Assembly: GCA_902791035.1 (NCBI GenBank)
Contig: CADAUA010000004.1
Location: 1-64,000 of the forward strand
Direction: 5' to 3'
From: an uncultured Coriobacteriaceae bacterium
GTDB taxonomy: Bacteria; Actinomycetota; Coriobacteriia; Coriobacteriales; Atopobiaceae
Length of the DNA stretch: 64,000 bases
Shown here: piece by piece, positions 56,073-64,000 of the stretch
Layout: every line of letters starts with the position of its first letter
Numbering within the stretch: position 1 is the first letter of the stretch
Position numbers and translations under genes: made by a program
The notes under the pieces: model-generated
The model's database searches: none
Seen by the model: only the letters and a program-made list of their open reading frames with translations
What the model was told of the DNA's origin: nothing

Positions 56073-58568
56073 CTACTTGGTACGCTGCTTCATCTGGTTG
56101 GCTCCCTCGCCGGGCATGATCCGCCGTGCGTCGTAGACGCTGGGCACGCGCGACACGCTGGCCAGGAGGGCATCGAGCAGGGAGGCGTCGCTGATGGCCA
56201 CGAGGAAGCGCAGGCGGGCCACGCCCTGGCGTGAGGTCGAGGTGGCGGCAGAGAGGATGTTTGCCCCAGCGTCGCCAATGGCCACGGTCACGTCCTTGAG
56301 AAGGCCCATGCGATCAGTTGCTTCCACCACGATCTCTACCCGGAACTCCGTGGCGCCCGAGGTGTCCCACTCCACCGGGATCATGCGCTCGGGATGCCGC
56401 ATGAGGTCGGTCACGTTGGGACAGGTGGAACGGTGCACCGACACGCCGCGTCCCCGCGTCACGAAGCCCACTATGTCGTCTCCGGCCACGGGGTTGCAGC
56501 ATGCCGCCAGGTGCACGAGCATGCCCGGGTCGCCCTTGACCACCACTCCGCAGTTGGCCCGCTTCTTCTTGCCGGCGGCCGTGCGGGTTATGGCGTAGGC
56601 CTGCACCAGGGGCTTGTTCTGCTCCAGGGCCTGGGCCTTCTGGGCCTCCTTCTCTGCGGCCTTGGCCGCCTGGGCAAGCTGCTCTGGCGAGCCCTCCTCC
56701 AGCACCTCGCTCACGCGGTTGGCCACCTGCTTGGCCGTGACCCGCCCGTTTGCGATCCCCTGGAAGAGGTCGTCGACGCTGCGGTAGTCAAAGAGCGGAT
56801 AGACCTTGTCGAGCGCCTTCTGGGTCCGCTGAGTCGAGATGCCGTAGCCGCGGCGACGCAGCTCGTGGGCCAGCTCCGTGCGGCCCTGTTCGGCGTCGTC
56901 GGCCTTGGTCTCGCTCGAGAAGTACTTGCGGATCTTCGCGCGCGCGGAGGGCGTGGTGACGATGTCCATCCAGTCGCGCGAGGGACGGGCGTTCTTGTTT
57001 GTCAGGATCTCCACCCGGTCGCCCATCTGCAGCGTGTAGGTGAGCGGGACCACCGACCCGTTGACCTTGGCGCCCACGCAGTGGTTGCCCACCTCGGTGT
57101 GCACGGCATAGGCGAAGTCGAGCGGCGTGGAGTCGCGCCGGAGGCTCATGACCTCGCCCTTGGGGGTAAAGACGAAGATCTCGTGCTCGAAGAGATCCAC
57201 CCGCAGGTTGTCCAGGAACTCGTGGGGGTCGTCGATATCCTCCTCGACCGTCCAGTCGAGGCTGCGGCGGATCCAGTTGATGGTGGAGTCCACGGCGCGG
57301 TCGTCCGCGCTCATCTTGCCCTTGGAGTTGCCGTTCTTCTTATAGAGCCAGTGGGCGGCGATGCCGTACTCGCTCTGCTCGTGCATCTCCAGCGTGCGGA
57401 TCTGGATCTCGATGGGCTTGCCATCGGGACCGATCACCGTGGTGTGGAGCGACTGGTAGAGGTTGGCCTTGGGCGTGGCGATGTAGTCCTTGAAGCGCCC
57501 GGGCATGGGGTGCCAGAGCTGGTGGACGGCCCCGAGCGCGCTGTAGCAGTCCCCCACCGTCTGCGTGATCACGCGCAGGGCGATAAGGTCGTAGATGTCC
57601 GAGAAGTCGCGCCCCTTGCGGGTCATCTTCTGGTAGATGGACCAGAGGTGCTTGGGACGGCCGGTTATCTGGTAGCCCGTAAGGCCCACGCGATGGAGCT
57701 CGTCATCCAGGGTCTTTATTGCGGCTTGGGTGTCCTGCTCGCGCTGGGCGCGAGAGTCCTGCACCATGCGGGCCACGCGCTGGTACTCCTCGGGCTCCAG
57801 CCAGAAGAAGGCCAGGTCCTCGAGTTCCCACTTCATGGAGGAGATGCCCAGGCGGTCCGCCAGCGGCGCATAGACGTCCATGGTCTCGCGTGCCTTGAAG
57901 ATGCGGCGATCCGGCGCGAGCGCCGCCAGGGTTCTCATGTTGTGCAGGCGGTCGGCCAGCTTGATGATGACCACCCGGATGTCCTTGGACATGGCCAGGA
58001 ACATCTTGCGGAGGTTCAGGGCCTGCTTCTCGTCCATGGAGGTGACCTCGATGGAGGTAAGCTTGGTCACGCCGTCCACGAGCTCCGCCACCCCCTCGCC
58101 AAAACGGTCCGAGAGGTCGGTGAGGGTGGCCTGGGTGTCCTCTACCGTGTCGTGGAGGAGGGCGGCACAGATCGTGTCCTCGTCCATATGGAGGTCCTTG
58201 GAGAGGATGAGGGCCACCTCGACCGGGTGGTTTATGTAGGGCTCGCCCGAGCGACGGCGTTGGTCCTTGTGGTACTCCGCGGCAAAGCGATAGGCGCGCT
58301 CGACCTTCTCGATGGCGTCTGCGTCCAGGTAGGCGCGGCAGGCGGACTGGAGGGCCCGGTAGTTGGCCGCGTCGGGAACCTTGGGCTTGCGCGGGCGCGG
58401 GGCCGCCGGAGCGGGAGCCGGAGCAGCGGGAGCGTCCTGCGGCACCGCAGCGGCAACCTTGGCCGGAGCCTCCCCCGCTCCCGAGGCCACCCTCGCGCCA
58501 GTCTCCTCGGCGCCCTGGCCGGGCTCCACCCCAAACGCCTCACGCGTCCTCGAGACCTCGTCGCTCAT
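56073..58568 (-). CDS. rel: (p)ppGpp synthetase/hydrolase Rel
   Basis: The 831-residue bifunctional stringent-response enzyme begins with an Ala/Pro-rich stretch of about 75 residues. Then come: the HD hydrolase domain with NHPVEVALIL and LLHDTVEDT, so hydrolase activity is likely retained; the synthetase domain (YDLIALRVITQTVGDCYS; YQSLHTTVIGPDG); TGS (IFVFTPKGEVMSLRRDSTPL); a conserved Cys zinc-finger region (HLAACCNPVAGDDIVGF); and a C-terminal ACT domain. It is 15 bp downstream of the recJ-recQ fusion gene. As the only long RSH in view it probably does both reactions. Confidence 0.96.
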   Translation of the reverse strand: MSDEVSRTREAFGVEPGQGAEETGARVASGAGEAPAKVAAAVPQDAPAAPAPAPAAPRPRKPKVPDAANYRALQSACRAYLDADAIEKVERAYRFAAEYHKDQRRRSGEPYINHPVEVALILSKDLHMDEDTICAALLHDTVEDTQATLTDLSDRFGEGVAELVDGVTKLTSIEVTSMDEKQALNLRKMFLAMSKDIRVVIIKLADRLHNMRTLAALAPDRRIFKARETMDVYAPLADRLGISSMKWELEDLAFFWLEPEEYQRVARMVQDSRAQREQDTQAAIKTLDDELHRVGLTGYQITGRPKHLWSIYQKMTRKGRDFSDIYDLIALRVITQTVGDCYSALGAVHQLWHPMPGRFKDYIATPKANLYQSLHTTVIGPDGKPIEIQIRTLEMHEQSEYGIAAHWLYKKNGNSKGKMSADDRAVDSTINWIRRSLDWTVEEDIDDPHEFLDNLRVDLFEHEIFVFTPKGEVMSLRRDSTPLDFAYAVHTEVGNHCVGAKVNGSVVPLTYTLQMGDRVEILTNKNARPSRDWMDIVTTPSARAKIRKYFSSETKADDAEQGRTELAHELRRRGYGISTQRTQKALDKVYPLFDYRSVDDLFQGIANGRVTAKQVANRVSEVLEEGSPEQLAQAAKAAEKEAQKAQALEQNKPLVQAYAITRTAAGKKKRANCGVVVKGDPGMLVHLAACCNPVAGDDIVGFVTRGRGVSVHRSTCPNVTDLMRHPERMIPVEWDTSGATEFRVEIVVEATDRMGLLKDVTVAIGDAGANILSAATSTSRQGVARLRFLVAISDASLLDALLASVSRVPSVYDARRIMPGEGANQMKQRTK

Positions 58569-58582
58569 GGCCCCTCCTTTTC

Positions 58583-61500
58583 CTAACCGTCGACCACCGT
58601 ACCGAAGCCAGGCGCGATGGGGCGGTTCAACTGTGCGAGAAGCTCCTCCTCAGGGCACAAGAGTACCCAATCCGAGAAGTCCTTGAACTCCTGGCGGGCA
58701 CGAATGCCCTCAAGGTAGCGCACCGAGCTCTCCAACGCCATACGGTCGGGCCTCTCCACCATGGAGATCCTGCGTGCCGTCCCATAGCCGGAGGTGGTGA
58801 GGAAGCCCAGCTCCCGGAAGATGCCGACACCGGCCGATGCCGAGTGCTCGTCCATCCCGCAGCGCGGGTCCACGGCAAGGGCACCCTCGGCGAGCTGGGC
58901 GTTCGAGACCTGGAAGGATCCCTCGCCCACGGAGCCCGCCTGGCGCGACATGGCCCGCAGAGCCCGGTAGAGCGCCGCCAGGGCGTCGCGCGTGGGGGCC
59001 GAACCCGCCACGATACGCTCGTCGAGCCTCACGTCGCGCGGGCCGAAGTAGAGGTGCACGCAGGCCGGCCCACCGTCGCGGCCGGCGCGGCCGCTCATCT
59101 GGTTGAACTCCACGCGCCCGAAGGGCATGTGGTAGAGGACCACGTGGCGGATGTCCGGCAGGTTGACCCCCTCGCCAAAGGCGGAGGTGGACACGATGCA
59201 GGTGAGCTCGCCGGACCGGAAGGCCCCCTCCACGCGAGAGCGCACCTCTCGCGTGAGGCCAGCGTTGTAGAAGGCGATCCGGTTGCCCAGCTCGGGGATG
59301 CGGTGGCGCAGCATGCGGGCCAGCGAGACCGACTGGTCGCGGGAGTTGACGTAGACCACGCACTTATCGCCCGTGGCCACCAGACTGGTGAGCGCCGACT
59401 CGCGGTCGCGCAGGCCACGGTCGTCCTCGAGCGAGAGGTTGGCACGCACCGAGAGGTCCTTGACCACGTCTTGCTCGCTGATGGAGAGCAGACGGCACAC
59501 CTCGCGGGCCACGTCGTCGGCCGCCGTGGCCGTCACGGCCAGGGCCACGGGGTGGCCCAGCGCCGCCAGGACCTCGGGCATGCTGGCGTAGGCGCTGCGG
59601 GCGCCAGACTTGGAGAGCCCCGCATGGTGAGCCTCGTCCACGACCACGAATCCCACCCTGCCCGTCTGGGCAAAGCGCTCACGATGGATGACGAGGAACT
59701 CGGGCGTGGTAAGGACCACGTCGACTTTGCCCTCGGCAAGACCTTGGAATATTCGGGTACGCTCGTCGTCTGCGCTCTCGCCCGTGAGGACCTCCACCCG
59801 GATTCCCAAGGGCGCCAGCTCCTCCGCCAGGTGGACCGACTGGTCGGCCACGAGGGCCCGCAGGGGGTACACGAAGACGCTGGCGCGACCGCGGGCTATG
59901 GCCTCGCGCGCCGCGTGGATGTGGAAGATGAGCGACTTGCCGCGACCCGTGGCCATGACGCAGAGACAAGACCGTCCCGCGGCCAGGGCGTCGAGCGCAG
60001 CCGCCTGGGCAGGCAAGAGGCCATGGTCGCCTATCATGCGGTGGCGGAGCTCGTCCGTGAGGGCGGAGGCGTCCAGCGAGGCCAGACGCGCCCGCTCACC
60101 CGTTGCCTCCGGAAGGGCCGACGGGCCCTCGCGGCGCGCGTCCGTGCGGGCCACCTCAACGTTCACGCCGAGGGAACGTCCCTCGCCACCCCCCGTGACC
60201 TCCGTCACGCAGGCCGTGTAGGACACGCCGGCCGCCACGTTTACCGCAAGGGCCGAGGCGATCTGGCGCCTGAGGTAGCCCACCTGCAGGCCCTCGCGCG
60301 TGATCACGGCCAGGGCGTCCGGGTCCACGGGGTTCGTGGCGTCGTGCGACACGAGGAGCGTCTGGCCCACCTCGAGCCTGCGGACCACCTCCTGACGCCC
60401 CTCGAAGGAGACTCCCACGACCTTGGTGTTGAAGCGCTCCTCCCGGGCGACCCCGGCATAGGCGTCCTTCTCCTGCAGGCACTCCTCCGCCTGCGAGAAG
60501 ACCTCGTCCACCACCGAGGCTCCCGAGGGCTTGGCGGGCAACGCGGTGGGCAGGCCCTTGTCTCCAGTGCCCCTGGGGTCCTTGGCGCCCTTGTTTCCCT
60601 CCGTTTCCTGCGGGGTTGCGTGGCCATCGCGGTAGAGGATGTCCCTCACCATGAGCTTGGCCTTGGTGCGGCCCTGCCAGGTCTCGCAGACCGCCTCGAA
60701 CACGAGGTCCACGGCACCGTCGCAGTCCGCGGCCCGCTCGATGTCGGGAGCCCGGAACATGATGGCCGGCACCCCGCTCACGCCATCCGTGGCATAGAAG
60801 CGCAGGTGGGACCCATCGGCACCCACCCTGGCGCGGTCGCGCATGCATACGCCGCGAGCCGCGAGCAGGGGGCGCTTGTTGCCCTGGCCAAAGGGCTGGA
60901 GGCGCTCAAGCTCGTCGAGGGAGGCCACGCTTATCTCTCCCAGACCCACGATGGCCGCGACCTCCCCGCGGTCCTCGAACTGCTCGGCAGGAAGCTCGGC
61001 CAGGACGGCACTCAGGCGGTCGCGGAACTCGTCGAGCCGGGCCGCCTCGCAGGTCACACCCACGGCACCCGCATGCCCGCCAAAGCGCACCAGCACGTCC
61101 GCGCACTGCTCGACCGCATGGAAGAGGTCCACCGACCCCACCGACCGGCCGGACCCGCGCGCCATGCCGTCCGCGATGGTAAAGAGGATGCAGGGCACGT
61201 GGTAGCGGTTGGTTATGCGGGAAGCCACGATGCCCTTGACGCCCTCGTGCCAGCCCTCGCCGCCCACCACGATCACGCGGCCACCGTCGTAGGTCTCACG
61301 CACCTTGGCTAGGGCCTCCTCGGTGAGGGCGGCCTCGATCTGGCGACGCTCGGTGTTCGTCTCCTCCAGCCTGCCGGCGAGCACGGCCGCCTCGGCGGGG
61401 TCCTCCGTGAGCAGGAGGTCGAGCGCCACCTCGGTCGTGCCCATGCGCCCGGCCGCGTTGAGCCGCGGGATGAGGGAGAAGGGCAGGCTGTCGGCCGTGA

Positions 61501-62332
61501 CCTGCGCCAGGTCCTGGCCGGCCGTGGCAGCAAGCGCCACGAGGCCGGGACGCGAGGTGCGTCGCATCTGCACGATGCCGGCAGACACGAGCGCGCGGTT
61601 CTCGCCGGTAAGGAGCATCATGTCGGAGAGGGTGCCGAGCGTGGCCACGTCCAGGTAGTCGAGCCAGAGGTCGGGCATCCCCATGCGGGCCCCGAGCACG
61701 CAGACCAGCTTGAGGGCCACGCCGGCCCCCGCGAGCTCCCGTGAAGGACAAGCCCCCACCACCTTGGGGTCCGCCACGGGAACGCCCGTGGGCACGTCCT
61801 GGCCCGGCTCGTGGTGGTCGGTGACCACGACGTCTATGCCCTGCGCACGAAGGACCGAGACCTCCTCGGCCGCAGAGATGCCGTTGTCCACCGTGACCAC
61901 CAGGTCGGGCCTGCAGGAGCCGAGCACCCGGTCGAAGGCCGCCTTGGAGAGGCCGTAGCCCTCGCCGAAGCGGCGGGGTATGAAGGGGTGCGCATGCCCG
62001 CCCAGGCGCCTGAGGGCCAGGGTGAGTAGGCAAGTGGCGCTCAGGCCATCCACGTCGAAGTCGCCGAACACCACGATCTGCTCGCCTGCACGCAGGGCCC
62101 GCTCCACGCGGTCAGCAGCCTCCCCCATCCCGGGGATGCAGAGGGGGTCTGCCCAGTCACGCGCCAGGGAGGGTGCCAGGAAGTCGCGCGCGTCCGCGAC
62201 TGTGGCGACCCCTCTCGACACGAGGACGCGCGCCACCAGAGGTGACACCCCGAGCTCCCGCACGAGGGTGGACTCGACAGCTGGATCGCGCGGGACGACC
62301 CGCCAGCGTCTGCTCTCCCGGAGGCCAGGCAT
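58583..62332 (-). CDS. recJ: RecJ exonuclease fused to HIRAN and RecQ-like helicase
   Basis: The protein has 1249 residues in one frame. Residues 1-600 are RecJ: GDFDVDGLSATC (about 93), the DHH motif TDHHEPGQD (about 170), GAGVALKL and the C-terminal DHHA1/OB region. Residues 637-726 look like a HIRAN domain (VVGVSFEGRQEVVRRLEVGQ, N.VDPDALAV, GYLRRQIAS). Residues 745-1249 are a superfamily 2 helicase of the RecQ group: Walker A MATGRGKS, DEAH-type VVDEAHHAG, and motif VI MSGRAGRDG. RecJ and RecQ act together in the RecF repair pathway, so the fusion makes a combined unwinding and 5'-3' degrading machine. It starts 3 bases after secF's stop. Confidence 0.93.
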   Translation of the reverse strand: MPGLRESRRWRVVPRDPAVESTLVRELGVSPLVARVLVSRGVATVADARDFLAPSLARDWADPLCIPGMGEAADRVERALRAGEQIVVFGDFDVDGLSATCLLTLALRRLGGHAHPFIPRRFGEGYGLSKAAFDRVLGSCRPDLVVTVDNGISAAEEVSVLRAQGIDVVVTDHHEPGQDVPTGVPVADPKVVGACPSRELAGAGVALKLVCVLGARMGMPDLWLDYLDVATLGTLSDMMLLTGENRALVSAGIVQMRRTSRPGLVALAATAGQDLAQVTADSLPFSLIPRLNAAGRMGTTEVALDLLLTEDPAEAAVLAGRLEETNTERRQIEAALTEEALAKVRETYDGGRVIVVGGEGWHEGVKGIVASRITNRYHVPCILFTIADGMARGSGRSVGSVDLFHAVEQCADVLVRFGGHAGAVGVTCEAARLDEFRDRLSAVLAELPAEQFEDRGEVAAIVGLGEISVASLDELERLQPFGQGNKRPLLAARGVCMRDRARVGADGSHLRFYATDGVSGVPAIMFRAPDIERAADCDGAVDLVFEAVCETWQGRTKAKLMVRDILYRDGHATPQETEGNKGAKDPRGTGDKGLPTALPAKPSGASVVDEVFSQAEECLQEKDAYAGVAREERFNTKVVGVSFEGRQEVVRRLEVGQTLLVSHDATNPVDPDALAVITREGLQVGYLRRQIASALAVNVAAGVSYTACVTEVTGGGEGRSLGVNVEVARTDARREGPSALPEATGERARLASLDASALTDELRHRMIGDHGLLPAQAAALDALAAGRSCLCVMATGRGKSLIFHIHAAREAIARGRASVFVYPLRALVADQSVHLAEELAPLGIRVEVLTGESADDERTRIFQGLAEGKVDVVLTTPEFLVIHRERFAQTGRVGFVVVDEAHHAGLSKSGARSAYASMPEVLAALGHPVALAVTATAADDVAREVCRLLSISEQDVVKDLSVRANLSLEDDRGLRDRESALTSLVATGDKCVVYVNSRDQSVSLARMLRHRIPELGNRIAFYNAGLTREVRSRVEGAFRSGELTCIVSTSAFGEGVNLPDIRHVVLYHMPFGRVEFNQMSGRAGRDGGPACVHLYFGPRDVRLDERIVAGSAPTRDALAALYRALRAMSRQAGSVGEGSFQVSNAQLAEGALAVDPRCGMDEHSASAGVGIFRELGFLTTSGYGTARRISMVERPDRMALESSVRYLEGIRARQEFKDFSDWVLLCPEEELLAQLNRPIAPGFGTVVDG

Positions 62333-62335
62333 CCC

Positions 62336-63286
62336 CTACTCGCCCGCCGCCGGCTGAGCGGCCCCCTTGCCATAGCGCTGCTCGAGCTTGGCCCACCTGT
62401 CTTCGCGGGTCTTCCACATGGCCAGGAGCGGGCTTGCCACGGCGAAGCTGGAGTAGGTGCCTAGGAGCTCGCCCACCAGCATCGCGAAGGCGAAGTCCTT
62501 GAGGGTGGCACCGCCCATGAGCAGCATGCAGACGACGGGGACGATGGTCACGATGGTCGTGTTTATGGAGCGGACGATGACCTCGTTAATAGAGAAGTTG
62601 CAGATCTGGTAGTAGGTCCTGTGGACGCCGTCGTGCAGCTGCTTGGCGTTCTCGTCCATGCGGTTGAACTCCACCACCGTGTCGTAGAGCGAGTAGCCCA
62701 TGATGGTGAGGAGGGCTGCCACGACGTTGGGCGATATGGGGATCTGGAACCAGGCGTAGATGCCCAGCGTGATCACCAGGTCGTGGATGAGCGCCACCAC
62801 GGCGGTGATGGACATCTTGAACTCGTAGCGGACCGACACGTAGACGATGATCGCCGCGATGGCCACAAGGAAGGCCAGGGCGGAGGACCGCGTGATGTCG
62901 GCACCCCAGTCGGGACCTATGGTCGTGACCGTGTAGGACTCCGTGGTGAGGCCGAGCTTCTCGGCAGTGGCCGCGGCATGCTGGTTGGCCAGGGTGGGGT
63001 CGGTGGTGTCCGAGCGCACGAGGAAGCCGTTCTGGCCCTCGGTCACGGCCGTCTGGACCGTGGCGGAGCCCTCGTCCGCCTGCGTGAGGGCATCCCTCAT
63101 CTGCTCGATGGTAATGTCCCCGGTGTCGCGGAAGTCGATCTCGGTGCCACCCTGGAACTCGATGCCGAACACGAGGCCGCGCACCACGAGGCCCACGATG
63201 GAAAGGACGACCAGCACCAGAGAGACCGTGAGGAACTGCTTGCGATGCGGGATGAAGGGAATCTCGAACGAGAAGTGGCTACGCAC
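62336..63286 (-). CDS. secF: Protein translocase subunit SecF
   Basis: The 316-residue membrane protein assists SecYEG export with SecD. After a short N-terminus (VRSHFSFEIPFIPHRKQFLT) it has span 1 and the FQGGTEIDF motif of the first extracytoplasmic domain. Five spans with SVRYEFKMSITAVVALIHDL and DTVVEFNRM, typical of SecF, follow. The start is a GTG (63286) that overlaps the end of secD by 8 bp, which is the usual coupling; a longer frame upstream is an artefact. The end lies 3 bp from recJ-recQ. Confidence 0.95.
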   Translation of the reverse strand: MRSHFSFEIPFIPHRKQFLTVSLVLVVLSIVGLVVRGLVFGIEFQGGTEIDFRDTGDITIEQMRDALTQADEGSATVQTAVTEGQNGFLVRSDTTDPTLANQHAAATAEKLGLTTESYTVTTIGPDWGADITRSSALAFLVAIAAIIVYVSVRYEFKMSITAVVALIHDLVITLGIYAWFQIPISPNVVAALLTIMGYSLYDTVVEFNRMDENAKQLHDGVHRTYYQICNFSINEVIVRSINTTIVTIVPVVCMLLMGGATLKDFAFAMLVGELLGTYSSFAVASPLLAMWKTREDRWAKLEQRYGKGAAQPAAGE

Positions 63287-64000
63287 GGGACTCACCACCC
63301 TTCGAGACGCGCGTGACGGTGGTAGGACCCGCCACCTTGGAGGTACCAGTGGTCTTGCCCTCGCCCTCGGCCAGGTCCTGGTCGATGCCCCAGAACTTGG
63401 GGTGGCGCTGGATGGTGCCAAGCGCCAGGAGACGGAGCGCCGGTGCCTTGAAGCCGAACATGGTCACGATGTCGCAGAGCACGCCCAGTGCCAGCGTGAG
63501 GCCAAAGCCCTTGACGGGGCCCACGGCCACGAAGAAGAGCGCCAGTGCCGTGACGAGCGTGACGATGTCGGCGTCGAGCGACGTGCGGATGCCGTGCTTG
63601 GCACCGCTCACCGAGGCGTTCTTGGGCGTGCGGCCCATACGGATCTCCTCGCGGAATCGCTCCAGCACGAGGATCGACGAGTCGGCCGCGGAACCCGTGG
63701 TGAGGACCATGCCCGCAAGGCCCGGCAGCGTGAGCGCAAAGAGGCCGTTCGCGGAGAGGAGGGCGAGAAGGCCCAGGTAGATGACCGCAAAGACGGCGAG
63801 CGACCCCAGGGTGAGAAGCCCCAGGCCACGATAGAAGACGAAGAGATAGCAGATGACGACCGCCATGCCCACCACGAGGGCGAGCACACCCGCGGTGAGG
63901 GAGTCCTGACCCAGCGTGGGGCCGACCACACGGCTCTCGGAATAGGTGAGAGTGACAGGCAGAGAGCCGGAGTCGAGGACCGTCTTGAGGGCCTTGGCCT
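63279..64000 (-). CDS. secD: Protein translocase subunit SecD, 3' part
   Basis: This is the C-terminal 240 residues; the gene continues beyond the right edge. The frame is open to the last base (AKALKTVLDSGSLPVTLTYSE, then VVGPTLGQDSLTAG). It contains the RND-type spans with AGMVLTTGSAADSSILVLER, FREEIRMGRTPKNASV and ADIVTLVTALALF, all typical of SecD. The tail after the last span is long and polar (EGEGKTTGTSKVAGPTTVTR). It partners SecF, encoded next with an 8-bp overlap. Confidence 0.95.
   Translation of the reverse strand, partial: AKALKTVLDSGSLPVTLTYSESRVVGPTLGQDSLTAGVLALVVGMAVVICYLFVFYRGLGLLTLGSLAVFAVIYLGLLALLSANGLFALTLPGLAGMVLTTGSAADSSILVLERFREEIRMGRTPKNASVSGAKHGIRTSLDADIVTLVTALALFFVAVGPVKGFGLTLALGVLCDIVTMFGFKAPALRLLALGTIQRHPKFWGIDQDLAEGEGKTTGTSKVAGPTTVTRVSKGGESRA

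Overview
The window is GC-rich DNA (roughly 60-65% G+C by eye) from a Gram-positive bacterium, most likely class Coriobacteriia (Olsenella/Atopobiaceae-like). That placement is inference from gene content and style: a long Rho with a disordered N-terminal extension, a RecJ-RecQ fusion, a double winged-helix MarR protein, Liv transporters, NAPRT without a de novo NAD pathway nearby, and many large intergenic palindromes. No 16S gene is present to confirm it.

Layout. 1-3 kb is decayed accessory DNA: frameshifted fragments, two copies of a hairpin repeat, one membrane protein and an atypical tRNA-Leu. 3.0-12.3 kb is the most unusual part: two consecutive, co-linear, diverged copies of one six-gene operon, all on the minus strand. 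Each copy encodes a small secreted protein, three polytopic membrane proteins, an ABC ATPase and a single-pass protein with a large extracytoplasmic domain. I do not recognise this as a characterised system; a bacteriocin-type or secreted-effector exporter with self-protection is the working guess. 12.9-19.3 kb holds small membrane and hypothetical proteins, an esterase lipoprotein, a truncated acetyltransferase, a DUF1349 protein, a DMT exporter, a SpoVA-like protein and a diacylglycerol-kinase-family protein.

19.7-37.9 kb is metabolic: MetY-type sulfhydrylase, glycerol dehydrogenase, PTS enzyme I with 1-phosphofructokinase, three tRNAs around a NUDIX gene, and the aspartate-family pathway. 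In the last, asd, aspartokinase and hom lie on the minus strand, with divergent thrC-thrB on the plus strand. The complete branched-chain amino acid ABC transporter livKHMGF follows. 38-51 kb carries a hypothetical envelope protein, an SDR oxidoreductase, rho, a tandem MarR-like regulator, argS, a nicotinate phosphoribosyltransferase, a PflX-like radical SAM protein and an acyltransferase with two SGNH-like domains.

51.6-64 kb holds a probable 6S RNA, a WecA/TagO-like glycosyl-phosphate transferase, infC-rpmI-rplT, tRNA-Leu(CAA), a four-unit hairpin array, an MBL hydrolase, rel, a RecJ-HIRAN-RecQ fusion, secF and the 3' part of secD. The last four genes are closely packed on the minus strand and could be co-transcribed.

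A striking feature at the DNA level is a set of intergenic palindromes and short tandem repeats between gene ends. Several different families share the word GTGACA/TGTCAC. The largest is a perfect 44-bp inverted repeat between the SDR gene and rho.
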